64,000 nt of DNA from Cytidiella melzeri (GCA_022592445.1 JABYQR010000054.1:62001-126000); one strand, 5' to 3'. Positions 30,252 through 46,346 are shown, counted from the stretch's first letter. Numbers and translations are program-made. The notes: a model not told the origin generated them from the letters alone.

Positions 30252-31203
30252 TGCTATGGCCAGAGAAATACCGCCGTCACTGACTTAAGGTTGTCCACTC
30301 CATAAGCAGACGGCGCGTCTGGACGTTCCAAGCTTGCCAAAGGATCCAAGAAGATTCCTGGGAGATCCAAGAAGCTGGATTGGTTTTCTTGGACAACACA
30401 CGGGCCTAGCACAGGAACAATGTTGCCATGAGAATCAAAACAATGACACAATGGTCATTAGGAGCAACTGTCGGTAATATTGAACTCACCATGCACGTCA
30501 GACGGTGGCTATAGCATACAGAGAGAAGTGTACAGCTACATCCACTGGCGAATGTCTGCTCGCTCTACCCACCGGCAGACCCACCAAACCACAATTGAGA
30601 CAAAAGGATCTCCAGGGGCTCGATGCTGTTGATTCTTCGATATACCGATTACTATGCGTAGTTAGACCAAAAGTCTCGGCTACGCTGGGGGGCTCCGAGA
30701 TGAACATGTATGTTGGGATTACGACAACGAAAAGGGCACTACGGACGGCTGCAGGGTGAACGCACACGAAAGCGAGCCACTAAAACTGAAATACCACACT
30801 AAGAACCATAGATACTGACTCAAGATTAGATGATGCTCGTTCTTACCTCTACCCAAAAGAATTCCAGCCCGTCCTGCGTAGAAACATGAAGGTTGAAAAG
30901 TACTTTACTACTTTAACTCGACGTCGTGGGTGGCTTGAGTGTGCGGCAATTCCCGTGCGCGTTTAGGGCAAACACCATCGTGAAGTGGCTGCAGCGACCT
31001 CCTGCACCTTTCCACCACTATACCACAGGTGGCCACTCGCAAGGCGACCCTTCAAATATTCTGCGGCTGGGCATCACTACATTCATTTGGTTTCATAGTG
31101 AGTCGAATCTACTGTCACATACCCTTTGAGGCATTGACAAGTGGCTAGTAGACAACACACGTTCCGGCTGAAGCTCAACGCAGAGCAAACCTCGTTCGCA
31201 TAC
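30252..31203 (+). other. Intergenic, no gene recognised
   Basis: Only short frames. A possible 5' exon of the transporter gene could lie near 30926-31095, where a GTGAGT donor occurs at 31098, but no conserved residues support it. Confidence 0.45.
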
Positions 31204-32866
31204 ATGGGCTACCCAGCCGCACTCGAGTCTAGGAAGCAGCGCGAGAGTCCCGGAATTACAGATTGGGAGCCGAGTCTGGATGAGCAGTCTCAGACAGCCG
31301 CGTCCTACAAAACTTCGCCTCGCCTGCGCCACTTGACTCTGAGGGACAGCATAAGCCTACGTCTCAACTTGTGCGATAAGCATGCAAGTGTACCGACATC
31401 TCCGACATTACCGCTTGTGTCTCCTGCAGTTCGTGAACACAAAGCAAAGCCCTTTCGACATCGCTCCTTGCCCTCCCTTGATGCTTTCTGGTCGACGACG
31501 TCCTCATTTATTATGGAATCAGAATTCTGGAAATCACAGTTTACCTGGCTAATCCTCTATTTCACCTTCAACCTACTTCTCACTCTCTCGAATAAGTCTG
31601 TCCTTACAAGCTTCCCATTCCCATACACGCTCACCGCTCTTCATACTTTATGCTCTACTCTCGGTGGTCTAGCTCTGCGCTGGCGCGGATTTTACGTACC
31701 GAAGCGACTAAGCGGACGCGAAGAAGCCGCCTTAGCAGCCTTTAGCTTTTTGTATGGCCTTAACGTTGCGGTGAGCAACGTCTCGTTGAATTTGGTGACC
31801 GTTCCGGTGAGTTGTCATCCTTCAAGAAACGTACGGGCTTGCTGAGGTTTGCTGTAGTTTCATCAGGTTGTTCGAGCGGTCACGCCCATATTTACATTGA
31901 TACTATCCACGCTACTCCTCAAATCACGGTTCAGCGGGTCCAAACTTTTCTCCTTAGCACCAGTTATCTTCGGCGTCATCTTCGCGTAGGTATCTCCACC
32001 AGTTCCGGCAAGGTTATGTATGATTCTACTTGGTGCTCAATGCTACATTGCTTTAGAACCTACGGGGACTACTACTTTACTCCATGGGGCTTACTGCTCA
32101 CGCTTTTCGGGACCGTCCTCGCAGCGCTAAAGACCATCTTTACCAACGTCTTACAGTCCCCACCTCAAGCGCAGCTTGGATCTTTCCACCTCTCCTCCGA
32201 ACCTGAAAACTCTTCCCCCGCCAGCCGGAAGCGTCAAGTTTATCCTAGTCCTCCTGCATGGTCCTTCGACCACTCTGTCGTTCTGCGCACACTTCGTCAG
32301 CTGGTTCCCCCGCGACTTGACATACATCCTCTCGATCTTCTGACGAGGATGTCGCCCCTGGCGTTTGTGCAGTGTATGATATATGCACAGCTTTCTGGCG
32401 AACTGGCGCAACTAAGATACTTTGGTGTACACCCGACTTTGGGGAGCAACGGAGTGGCCGTCCCACAGATTCTGCACGCATCGTTCTACGACTGTCTTCA
32501 TGCTATTGAAACTGAGGTCATTGGAGGAGTTACGCTGGCACATATGCTGATCCTCCTCTTGAATGGCTTCATCGCCTTCGGGTTAAACATCGTCAGTTTC
32601 TCTGCGAACGGCAAAGTGGGCCCGTTGAGCATGACTGTCGCAGGTAAGTTCGGTATAATATGTCATCTTTCCTCATGTTGATGCACTCCAAGCGAATGTG
32701 AAGCAGGTCTTGACCATCCTCTGCGCCGTGTCAATGTTCAATCTTACGATCACGCCAATGAACGCTTTCGGGATTTGCGTAACGCTTTTTGGTGGAGCCT
32801 CGTACGCGTGGGTCGAATATACCTGCCAGAGGAGGAAGGTCGACGGGGATACGGCTGTTGGATGAT
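31204..32866 (+). CDS. Triose-phosphate/nucleotide-sugar transporter family membrane protein
   Basis: Four exons (31204-31806, 31858-31985, 32057-32643, 32693-32866). After about 100 hydrophilic residues come the typical first helices (WLILYFTFNLLLTLSNKSVL, YTLTALHTLCSTLGGL), then FLYGLNVAVSNVSLNLV, FHQVVRAVTPIFT and GVIFA, GLLLTLFGTVLAALKTIFTN, a long internal loop (QSPPQAQL...RLDIHPL), LNGFIAFGLNIVSFSANGKV and the final NVKQVLTILCAV, FGICVTLFGGASYAW. This is the TPT/DUF250 fold with about ten helices, probably in the Golgi or ER, exchanging phosphorylated sugars or nucleotide sugars. The substrate cannot be read from sequence. An alternative start is the ATG at 31513. Confidence 0.85.
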
Positions 32867-33473
32867 AGATAAATGGATACACAAAAAATGGACTATGAAA
32901 CACACCTGATCTTGTTTTTTGTACTACAATAGTCGCAAACGCCGCGTACTTTCTCGTTGCACGCGTCCTCATTCTCTTACGTACCTTTCGTCTGTCCTTA
33001 CATGAGTACAGCAAACCATCACATCTTTGTCTCGAAACTCAGAAGATTCGGATAGAAAACATGGTGGAGGTTTCTCCGGGTCCGAGGCTAGTACACAAGG
33101 TGTACACCAACTACGGGTACTGTTCTCCATGACTTGAGGCTACGGACTTGTGCACGGCTGGATGCACATTACACTCAATCAGGGACCTGCCGACATTTTG
33201 CCCTCGTTTCCTCGCGCAGCGGGCTAGCGTACAGTGAGAAGGGTCGCCAGCAATGACAACTTTCCGTTAGCTTGCGTCGGGTGCGTTGGAGTCATCGTCA
33301 TGTACCGACATTATCACCAATGATTCATACGTACACTCTTCATCATGCTTTTGGTATTTGCAGCGAGAGCTCGGCGGATTGTTACAGATGTCAGTAGTAC
33401 TGATACACACTTGATTGTTAATAAAAATGCAAAATAGTGTGCCAAAAAGCAACAGGGTTGCAAAAAGTGACCG
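32867..33473 (+). other. Convergent 3' regions of transporter and transcription factor genes
   Basis: No gene seen in this stretch between two convergent genes. Confidence 0.6.
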
Positions 33474-36400
33474 TCACGGAAGCGCGCCGTATTGCTGCAA
33501 GAAACTCGTCCACGTCTCCTCCATGTTAAATTCAACTGCAGGAGAAGGATTGACAGACTTGTCTGAGTCGTCGTAATACGATGGGTCCGCTGTTAGAGAG
33601 CTTGTGGGGCGCCAGGTCTCCTCCTGCATCAAAGGCGGGAGGGATAGCAAGGGACCTTGCGGCTCCCGCAGGTGAGCGGGATAATCTTGAGGTTCGGGAG
33701 GGTAATACCTATCAGCGTGAAACTGTGGTACATCAGCCCACGAAGCATGAGCGGGACCGGGTAGTAGATTCGGGTCGGCGGAGGAGAACGAGTGCGACGA
33801 GCCAGGAGGTACGAGTGTGGATGACGACATCGCCGGTTCACTTGCCCTCCGCACGAAGGCAGGGGCAGGAGGAGTGACAGTGATAGGTGTTGTTACGGTC
33901 GAGCTGGATGGCGACTCGACGAGCCTTGGCTTCCCACGCAAGATGTCAACTTCGTCGGCACTCCACGATCCTTTCATCGTTAGGCCGATTGACGGAACAG
34001 ACAGGAAGGCGGGGTCTTCGTGCAGCTTCATCGCCTTTTCCCGCATATTCAAAAGGACAGGCTACGATGTGTTCTTCAGTATGTGGAACACTGCGAGCTA
34101 TCACCAAATTACCAAGGCCGCTGCAGCTCGACTGTTCGTTGTCGAAGCCTTCTCGAAAAGAGTACATGCGCATTCTAGAACACGCAACGGAGATGGCTGT
34201 ATGTTGATATTTTTGCACCGGGATGCGACTGCGCCAACGATAACCTGTATCATGTTAACATGGGACCTCTGACTGATAGAGCGAGAGCACCTCACTGCGG
34301 ATGAGAATCCGAATGTCCATATCATCCATATCCGCGAGAGTAAATGTGGTCTTCTCGTAAAGGACTGACTGGTCCGATCAAGTACGATGCATGCAGCTTC
34401 ATACGCACTCAAAAAAGAGAACTTGTATGGCGTGTCGAGGGGGTTGGTAGGATTGAGAGCCAAAGCTTGAGCAAAAAAGCTACGGTGAAGCGCGAGTATT
34501 ACTGTCCACGACTGTGAGCATTACAATCACCCCAAGGAGTGACAAATGGATACTCGCTAAGTTCTTTATAGTGGCTTCGAGAGAACCAACGCATTGATAC
34601 CGCAGTAGATGGGGAGTCGAGATATAGTTCACAACTTGGCGGGTTAAACAGGCGAATCTTCTTGTCAAGCTCAAGTACGGCTTGATAAGTAGGTTGCTTG
34701 GGTGCGACTAAGAGCTTCATAGCCGGTATTAGTAGCTCTTCGCTGCAGCGATGGCCCCAGATCCCGACTGGAGTCAAAGGAGTATGCCACTCAGGATAAT
34801 TGACGCGTAGTAGTAGAGCAAGATGACATACATCCTAAAGCGTACTCTCCCTGCTGAAACTTTGCTTCGTCATCTTCACTGGGGATCTGGCAATCAGTCA
34901 TGACGGACATCAATGCCGATGGTCGACCAGAATATATGCTCTTGCGTAGGTTCATAGAGGAGTTAGCCCACGCTTGGGGACTTCACAACGACTTGGACAC
35001 TTACCTGCCATGTGTCGCCTTGCAGAAGATTCCAGTAGAAGGAGCGGCGGTCGTAGACGTCTTCGTCGCTCATATTCCAATGTGTGGGGTCGACGTCTAA
35101 GAGACTGTAGGCATCAGTTTCTACGCAATTGTCAAGCTGCGATCAAGAAGTATCACGTACGAAGGCCAATCTAGAAGAGAAGCAGTGACTCAGCTGCTAT
35201 CACGATAGCAAAGCAGAAAACAACCCACTGTCCGAGCTAGGCTGCTCGCTACATGGAGCAGAGCAAACTGGTTGTGCATATTAGTCTCGCTCCCGCTCAT
35301 CCCGCAGTATACACTCAGGAGATGTAGAGTCTTCACCGTGCTGAGGCTGTGATGCGCGAGAATCGGCTCCAGGCCGAGTGCGACTATGGCTAACACGTAG
35401 TAGCGCTGAGCGTCAGAATGATACGGCGGGAGAGACGGGTCAATGAGCGATCCCACGGCAAGCACAGCGAGAAAGAGAGCGAGACCGTGTGAGCCCCGGT
35501 ATGCAGAGTTATCCCGGCCTCCCCCCTTGTTCAAGTATACGTATGGCATGAGCTCCTGGGTATACTGGCGCAGCGTAACGATGCTGAACATCCATGACAT
35601 GGAGTCCAGCATCATTCGTCCTAGGGCTTCAGCACGATCCCACGAAGGGAGAAAGGACTCGATGGTGTGCCGTACGGGTGTGGCAGGTATGGTCAGTGGA
35701 GCTAGAGGGAACGAATAAAAGAAACAAGCTATTTCCTCTGGAAGCCCAAGTGCTTTGAGGTCGACTGGATCCAGGTCTTTGTGTGCGCCGGGTAGTGGAG
35801 GGTTTTGAGCGGATCCCTCGTGCTAGACAGCAAGGATGAGCATTCTCCATCATGTTAAGGGTATAGTCACGTACTATCAGTAAGCTCTGCGTTAAATAGT
35901 GAGAGACGCCGTGTTGAAGCCGGATGAGAAACGTACCTCTGAGCCTCCCGAGGTACCGAAGAATCGTACGGTCCTTTCATTCTCGTCTATGTGTAGTGTA
36001 CCAAAAGACTCTACCACTGAGTCGACAATTGAAACATCGACCTTCTCTTCATTCACGCTAATGTCTACTTCAGTGTCCTGTTCGATTTCTGTGGTAAGCA
36101 AGGGATGTGGCTGGGACGTCTCTGCCGCTTGGGCGATGGCTAATGCGTCTTCTAGGGCCCGCATGCGTTCAGCCATTTTGGTTATTCGACGCTGCAAATG
36201 ATCTGTGGCCTGCGAGACAAAGCTGAGTCCACTATTAATTCACGGGGTTGGGCTGATCTGCACGTGAAGTCACACGACGTACCGGCTGTTATCGCCAGGC
36301 GGCAACGTCCCTTTGACAAATGTTACCTCGGCCCTCGTCAAGGACTGGGGCGCAAAACGTACCATTAGGGCACAGCGCAGCGCACCCTCTACCGATACAT

Positions 36401-36675
36401 GTAGCGCACGGGACTGCGACATACATTAGCGTTGTGGTAGATCGCTGCATACTGTACTCACTCTGACGGTTGCAGCGTACTTTCAGGCTAATATACAGGT
36501 CGCATGAGACGTGAGACGCCTTTGTGTACTGGAGGTACCCTCACCGTCTACACTCTGCACATGCAATTTCGCCTCTGCTCCGGCGCGCCTCCTTCGCTGC
36601 GGTCTTGGAGTACGGCTTCAACACAATATTCTGCGATTTTTCCTCATTTCGGTTTGAAGAGCCCGAAGGGAGCAT
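33474..36675 (-). CDS. Zn(II)2Cys6 fungal transcription factor
   Basis: Multi-exon minus-strand gene. The binuclear zinc cluster is split over three small exons: IACAECRR (about 36545-36600), LKVRCNRQ (about 36460-36485) and IPCATCIGRGCAALCPNG (about 36362-36412), with the C-x2-C-x6-C-x5-C-x2-C-x6-7-C pattern. A coiled coil (RRITKMAERMRALEDALAIA) and the motif FGTLHIDENERTVRFFG follow at 35940-36200. The fungal-specific middle homology domain runs from 35850 to 34300 (MMLDSMSWMFSIVTLRQYTQ, GLEPILAHHSLSTVKTLHLL, YDRRSFYWNLLQGDTW, SGRPSALMSV). The C-terminal exon is Ser/Pro-rich and may activate transcription. A nuclear DNA-binding regulator of unknown targets. The exon joint between the zinc cluster and the coiled coil could not be resolved exactly. 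Confidence 0.85.
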
Positions 36676-36943
36676 AGGTGGTTGTTGCGGGTTAAGTGGG
36701 TGGTAAGCAGCATGGAGGACCTTGTTTTCACACGAGCAAAGGACATGGAGAACTTACGCACTAGATCCTTTCTGATGTGACGAGCGCCTGGTGACCTTAT
36801 TTCGCGGTCAGGGTCTTTGAACATGTCGGGACCGAATGATCGACTGATCGGACGACTGCTGCGGGACCGACAGCCGGCCACTACCTAGGGAGAAACACAC
36901 ATATCATTATTATTCTACTACAACACTCTCGTAACCAGCGACC

Positions 36944-40048
<3,105 letters not shown>

Positions 40049-41335
40049 TTACCAGCTTTGCTCTGAAAGCGACTGTCAGGCAACCGATATTTGCTTGGAG
40101 TTCGCGATCAGGTAACCGAAATCTAGCTGAGATCAAAGTAGATCTAGCGACATTGCGCTGGGCCGCGTTTGCCGCCTTTCGGAGTCTCGCGGAGCACAAA
40201 ATCACAGCCGAGCTGTACACTCCGCTGTAGTGCCAGTTTCTCCTCGTTGCATGTACGAGGTTGTATGCCTGCTGAAGGCGTGCATGAGCAAGGCGGTTTT
40301 AACACCTTAAGGAAACAATGCTTGCGCATCACTCCTTTCCGCCGTCAGCATTCGTAGGCACACTCGATGAGGTCAACCGGGGTCCGGGGAATATAAATGG
40401 TGAGCGAACGACGTACTTTTATAGCATGCTGACGTCCTAGGTGTGGATATGTAGCGTCACGAAGCTGCACTGCGGTCTCACTGCCTTCGTCGAGAGGTAA
40501 TTATAAAGAGACAAACTCCTGCCGCGGCCCGGACCCGTCGTACCTTTGAGTGAGTTCACCAACCACCATCTCGAATGTGCTCCTTGTTGAACTCGTACAT
40601 GCTGTGGCGTGCTTCAGTTCGTCTTTGAGAGATGAAACATAACCTTTGCCGAAGGTGTGAAGAACTGAATGTGGTACGCAGCGCCACTTTTACGTACTCC
40701 AACTACACTTCCTCGAAAGCCAGCTCGCAGCAACATACAAGCATTGCGGGCATCTCACTGGTTAAAGTCAAATATCTGCGGTACATAATGATTCATGCAG
40801 GATTCTTCATTGCAGGTATGAATACCGACATTGTGCTACTCCTATATCTGAATTCATGCGCATTACATTGTTTTTGTAGGCGAAGTTTCTTGGTCAGTGA
40901 TATCTTTGCTCTATGTAGATGTGCTCCTCAATTGGAACTGCTAGGGAATACGATCGACCCGCTTCGAGTGGCCCTCGCAGCCCTTGCGGCGATTCTATAG
41001 CGATCCGAAATCATTCTGCAAACCGTCATCGAGAGGCTGACAGACCGTCGGTGATGTTATGTTCGTCATGGTCTCTCAGGTGTCATCGTCGCTGTTTACA
41101 TTCGGGGTACATCTCGGACAGTGTGCCTTCCACCCGCAGCTAGTAGCATGTAAGCCTCGCGGCGGGCACGATGTAGGTCGCGCCACTTTCACGGGCCTGG
41201 AGGACGCAGTACATAAATGCTACCTCGCTCTCAGTGCTAGACAACCGGTTCACTTCTCACTTCCTCACAGCTCAATCTGCCCGGCTGCAGTGCCTTTTAC
41301 TTTTCTCGTGCTCACTCTATCCTCGCTACTGCACG
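40049..41335 (+). other. Divergent intergenic region, no gene recognised
   Basis: 1.3 kb between TRM4 (minus) and the WH1-CRIB gene (plus). Frames at 40632-41000 and 41059-41364 lack recognisable domains. Promoters of both genes must lie here. Confidence 0.5.
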
Positions 41336-42193
41336 ATGTTGTCACGAACTTCCACTTCTTCTAGCCAGTCGGGCTCCGACCACAGCAAGCGGTCCATCCA
41401 GCCCCTTCTCCCAACGGATTCGGAGATCATTGCTACTGCTGCTGCGAGGGTATATCATCTACCCTTTGGTGGCCGTTCCGAGAACTGGAGTTACTCCGGC
41501 CTCTCGGGAACCCTAGTGTTTGGTCGCAACCGTACCACGATCTATGCAGATCGTAAGCTTGGCAGTGGGCCGGGCACGAGTCTTGACCAAGTATTTTGGT
41601 TCAGGCTCATAGACCCTATCAAAGGTCTGGTTTGGATTCACGAGATCCCGAGCTCATTCCAGTACACTCTCGATAAACCATTTTTCCATACATTCTCGGG
41701 CAAGGCAAGCGAAACCAATCGTCACTTCGATCTATCTCGTTTTGATCATTTCACAGAGCAGGATGTTTGGCTTCCGATTTGATGATGACGAGGAAGCAGC
41801 CACACTGTTCAGGAAGATCACTTCTCAATTACAGGTCAAAGGCACGGTACACGTCGCATATCTATATCCACCTGTTACTCACAACGCCTCACGCATATAG
41901 CGTCAACGCCAAAGAAACCTAAGAGGTTCGAGCAACTAGCATCGATGACAAGGCGGTTTACACCTAGCATGGTATCTCCTCCTGCTACAGGCACATTTGT
42001 GCACCTCGGGCACGTTGGATTCAATTCACGCGGCCAGATCGAGGCATCTGACGACATGGCACCAGGTTGGACGATGATGCTGGAAGAACTACAGGGGGGC
42101 TATGAGGTGTCCAAATCCCTCGAGGGTGGTGATCGAGACCTTATGCGAGGCTTTCCCGCAGGCGCGAAAGTCCCTCTACTCCCCACCCACTGA
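41336..42193 (+). CDS. WASP-like protein with WH1 and CRIB domains, short
   Basis: Exon 1 (41336-41704) and exon 2 (41757 to about 41836) encode a WH1/EVH1 domain: ARVYHLPFGG, WSYSGLSGTLVFG, FWFRLIDPIKGLVWIHEI, PFFHTFSGK, then MFGFRFDDDEEAATLFRKI. The intron between them begins AAG/GCAAGC, a GC-AG intron. Exon 3 (from 41901) has the CRIB motif VSPPATGTFVHLGHVGF preceded by a basic stretch (TPKKPKRFEQL), as in GTPase-binding domains of WASP and PAK, then PGWTMMLEELQGGYEV. The exon 2/3 joint also seems to need a GC donor. No proline-rich tract or actin-binding VCA tail is visible before the stop at 42191. An alternative splice at 42231 could add a short C-terminus. Likely role: Cdc42-linked actin regulation at the cortex. 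Confidence 0.75.
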
Positions 42194-44004
42194 TGGACCG
42201 ACCCAGTGATACCGGCCCCTCGTAAGTACTCTGATGATCTTTACAACGAACTTGCTTCTCATGCAACTCAGTCTCGCGCAATTCATCACGAATGTCATTG
42301 CGCCGCAAGCCTACAGTGACGTTCGCTTAGGCCGATCCATGATCGATCAATTTACGCTCTCTAGCCAGGATTCCGGCACCTAGCAATCTTGGCTTCGATA
42401 TTTGTAATTTTATTGAGTTAGTCTGCGGAACTGTAGCATTAACTCTTTTCGTCTGTACTCTCAGAACTTTGTACGCTGAACAGTTGTGTATGTTGCATGT
42501 CTCCCTCCGTTAGGCTGTTTACTAGGCTACTACAATGCTACTCGTCTATGCTCTATGTTTCCCTTCAAGTCTACATATGTGTATGTTCTATATGTAAAGC
42601 ATCTTTCCACTGTACTATACTCAGATTCCTGCGCCAATACCAAGGATGATTCCACAGGCAAGGAATTCAACACAGTGAAGTCGAGTCAGGACGTTAGAAG
42701 CTGGGCGGAAAAGTGAGGACAACTGCTAGTGCTGAGGCTGTTGAGTGTAGCACATGCCGACCGTGTAGGCATTGAGATGATTTGCTGTCGCAGAGCGTAG
42801 ATGGTCACTGAGTGAAGAACGATTCTGCTTTTTCCCTCCCGTTACACGAACGACTGCCAGTGTGCATGAATACATCAGGAAACAAAACGAAGTCTCCGGC
42901 AGCTACGGAGCTCTCCAGAGCACTCTGTAGCAGCTGGGAGCTCGGGTAGCCTTCGTATTGTTTCCTGATGTATCAGTGTGCGCTTGAGTCCGCGACTTCT
43001 GAGTGTATACAGTACGTACTGTGATTGTGCCAATTGCAACAACGGTGAAGATGCTGAACTATGGGGCTGAAGACATTTATGGAGCTGCTAAGAGTAGGAC
43101 TTTGCGTCTCCCAAATTTAGGTCAAATTGATGACATGTATGGCGAGTTGTGGGTGCATATGGATGATGGCAGAAGACCGCAATTCAGCATATTACGATCG
43201 AAATCTATTACTACGAGAATGTGGAAAGCTAAGGGGGAGATTATAATTAGCTCACCTGTGTGATCGCTTCTAGGTATACGCGTTCTGAAGGGATCATACA
43301 TCCTGCTGGCATCAAATCGAACGATCGAGGTCGAGAGGTCGGACTTGCTAACCAAACTTCGGGAACAGCAAAACTCAACCCCTACTTGAAGTGATAGTGC
43401 ACGCGCAGTGTGCCCCCAGAGCTTGGAGTTCTTATTGTTTTTTGGTCACCTGAGAAGCTGGTCAGAGGACGCAATGAATTGCGAAGGACTTACTCAGTAG
43501 ACAAGATTCTCGTAACATCTATCTCAGGCTGTGTTCAGCTTACACGTCTTCAGGATCAACGGAGGTTTGTAGGTGAAGGCCGTGAGCTTCACCCAAAGTG
43601 TACATGAAGCAGGAGCACAGGCTGCCCCGAAGGGAAACCAGCATGTGCCGTGTGTTACTAGTACTGCGAGTAACCCTCATCGTAATCACGACTTGCCCGG
43701 GCCTCACGAAGACGAGCGTCGAGCCAGCGTAGGTAAGCGGTAAAAAATCAGCGCAGCGAGGGAGATCAGATGCAAGCCTACCCACTGGACATATGTACAG
43801 CTCGTGAGTACGAACAGGGCCTTAGTCTGAATATTCGAAGTTTGAATGATGAACTGAAGGACGGTCTGATTTTGAGCATTACTAATTGGCGGGCCGTATA
43901 GCCGTGACCCGGCTGACACAAAACAAAGCGCGGTGTCCTGCTAGCTGAGGCTTGCGAGCTTGCTATAACTATTTCCTAACAACTTACCTGTCAAGCTGCT
44001 CATT
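42194..44004 (+). other. Intergenic with a palindromic element, no firm gene
   Basis: 1.8 kb. It holds the inverted repeat at 42870-42973 and, on the minus strand at 43704-43919, a 71-codon frame with one hydrophobic segment (YVQWVGLHLISLAALIFY) that might be the end of a decayed membrane protein gene. Confidence 0.5.
42870..42973. repeat. Palindromic element with 23-bp arms, MITE-like
   Basis: ATACATCAGGAAACAAAACG at 42870 and its complement ending TGTTTCCTGATGTAT at 42973 form arms of 23 bp with one mismatch. The 58-nt centre can pair further (AGCTCTCCAGAGC, GCAGCTGGGAGCT). CAGTGTGC occurs at 42858-42865 and again at 42974-42981. It could be a small non-autonomous transposon or a hairpin-forming 3' region. 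Confidence 0.6.
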
Positions 44005-46067
44005 ATGGATATCGAAGCGTAGGTACCACCGTAGAGTTTCATTTAACACAAGGCTGAGCATATCAAGATAGGTTTCGGAAAGCTGGCTATCAGGCCATCG
44101 ACAGGATATGCGACTACTACTATTCTCTTGAGCAACGTGCAGTGACATCGCAGGTCCAGCCGGGTTATTTGAAGGAGCTCATTCCTTGTAGGTCACCGTT
44201 TGATGCGTGCCACACTGGTAGTTATGTCGCCGAGCTCTTGTTTGACACCAGCCAGTGCCCCTTTACACGGCGAAGACTTCCAGCAAATTGCTGATGATTA
44301 CCAGAAATTCATCGTCCCAGGTCAATGATGACATGTTTTGTGCTACAATTAGTTCCTCTTTTAATAATCATCCAATAATGTAGGTCTTACACATTGGCAG
44401 CACCCCAGATTTTTTGCATACTTCCCAACGGCGTGTACATTCGAAGGTATACTTGCAGATATCTACGCTACAGGTGCTACTAATCCTGGCTTCAACGTTC
44501 GTACAACTATCGATGGCGAAGCTCGCTTATGCTGATATCCTTGTTAGTGGTCATGCAGTCCAGCCTGCACTGAGCTGGAGGCAATTGTCATGGATTGGGC
44601 TGCAAGGTTGTTCGGTTTGGCCAACCATTTTCTCAACGCCTCAGGAGTAGGTGGAGGAGTTATTCAGGTACGCACACTCGAATCACTTCTGTTCATACCA
44701 CTCTTATGCTAACAGAAACCAGACCACCGCGTCTGATTCAGCTCTGGTGGCTATAGTAGCAGCGCGTTCGCTTTATACGAGCAGACACCCCGGCGTGAAA
44801 ACGGAGGATCTGTTGATTTATACCACGACCCAAACTCACTCGCTCGGTGTCAAGGCTGGACTTGTTCTTGGGCTTGAATGTCGGGCACTTGACGTCACTG
44901 CAGAAGATAATTATGCTTTGCGCGGAGAGACGCTAAGGAAGGCCATTGAAGCAGACACTGCGCACGGGAAGCATCCTTTTGTCCTAGGTAATCGCCTTCA
45001 ATATAGCACACAGCATGGCGGCGCTGATCATTTTGGAATTCAGTTGCAACTGTAGGAACGACATCTTCTGGCGCGATTGACCGCCTGGAGGAGATCGGTG
45101 AAGTTGGTGTGTAAAACTCCATCCCGCATCCGGCCACCGGCACATATTAATCCTGTGGACAGTCCAAAGTCATCCGTCGCTCTGGGTCCATGTCGATGCC
45201 GCTTGGGCCGGCGTTACTTTGGCGTGCCCGGAATTCCGAAAGGTTGCTCAGCTCGAAAATATCAACAAATTTGCAGATTCATTCTGTACGAACTTCCACA
45301 AGGTACAGTCTTCCCCCACAATACGACCTGTATACTCCTCAACAACGTTTTACTCATCCCGATCAGTGGGGCTTGGTCAACTTCGACGCATCAACGCTGT
45401 GGGTCAGGAACAGGAAACACTTGACTGATGCATTGGATATCACGCCAGAGTTTCTGCGTACCAAAGAAGGAGATGCAGGTATCTCATAATTATTGCTTCT
45501 CTTCCGCGTCGGTTTTTGATGAAACCTCCAACTTAGGAGTGGTGATCGACTACCGTAACTGGCATCTTGCCCTTGGCCGCCGGTTCAGGTCACTGAAGAT
45601 ATGGTTCGTGCTCAGAAGCTACGGGGTGGAAGGGTTTAGAAGTCATATTCGCCAGGTACGTTTATTTCAAAGACTTCAGTTGTGTCCGCTTTTTAACGTC
45701 GAAGAACTAGGGTATCGAGCTGAACAACTATTTTGTCTCTCTCCTTCGCTCGTGCCCCGACTTTTCGCTCGTCACTGAACCATCGTTTGCGCTGTCGGTA
45801 TTCAGACTTTCACCCGCGTCGATAGTGTCTACAGAGTCAGACAGTGGGAACCTACAAACGATATTGAACGACCTCAACAAGTCCTATTACGCTCGTCTCT
45901 CTGCACGGCATGACCTGGCCCTCACTCAAACGAAACTAAACGGCATATTCTGCATTCGTCTCGCAATTGGAGCTGCGAGGACCAAAAAGGAGCATATAGA
46001 TCACGCATGGCAGGCTCTTAAAGAGGAGGCTCAGGCTGCCATCTCGGCGTGGAGTCAGCTCCAGTAG
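44005..46067 (+). CDS. Aromatic-L-amino-acid decarboxylase (group II, PLP-dependent)
   Basis: Eleven exons (44005-44018, 44072-44187, 44252-44320, 44384-44496, 44548-44667, 44723-44987, 45044-45106, 45163-45302, 45367-45478, 45537-45655, 45711-46067), 495 aa, no breaks. Features: [20 protein letters not shown], the substrate-site [49 protein letters not shown], the PLP-Asp motif [11 protein letters not shown], and the Schiff-base lysine NFHK joined to WGLVNFDAS over an intron. [19 protein letters not shown] and an intact C-terminal small domain ([18 protein letters not shown]) follow. It decarboxylates tryptophan, tyrosine or DOPA to the amine; the precise substrate is not readable. Cytosolic dimer expected. 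UPF3 lies 280 bp downstream; there is no obvious biosynthetic cluster. Confidence 0.93.
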
Positions 46068-46346
46068 AACGCGGTACAAAGGGTAGTAATTAAATCGAGA
46101 GTCACTGCTCTATTTGAAGGTCAGGATGCCGGCGCGAGTGGTGGCATACTACCGTACGTTTAGTGCTGATATAAATTTCACAACAACACACCGGGTCTGT
46201 ACTGTACAAGCTACATGAAGAACGGCCACGAACTTTTTATCAGACCGACAGAAATCTAGGAAGATATTCGGCGCCAATCAAGTGATGCGCCTGGGTATAC
46301 CGTGACGGGGTGTGTCACGCGGACTACCACCAGCAAAGCTCCTCCA

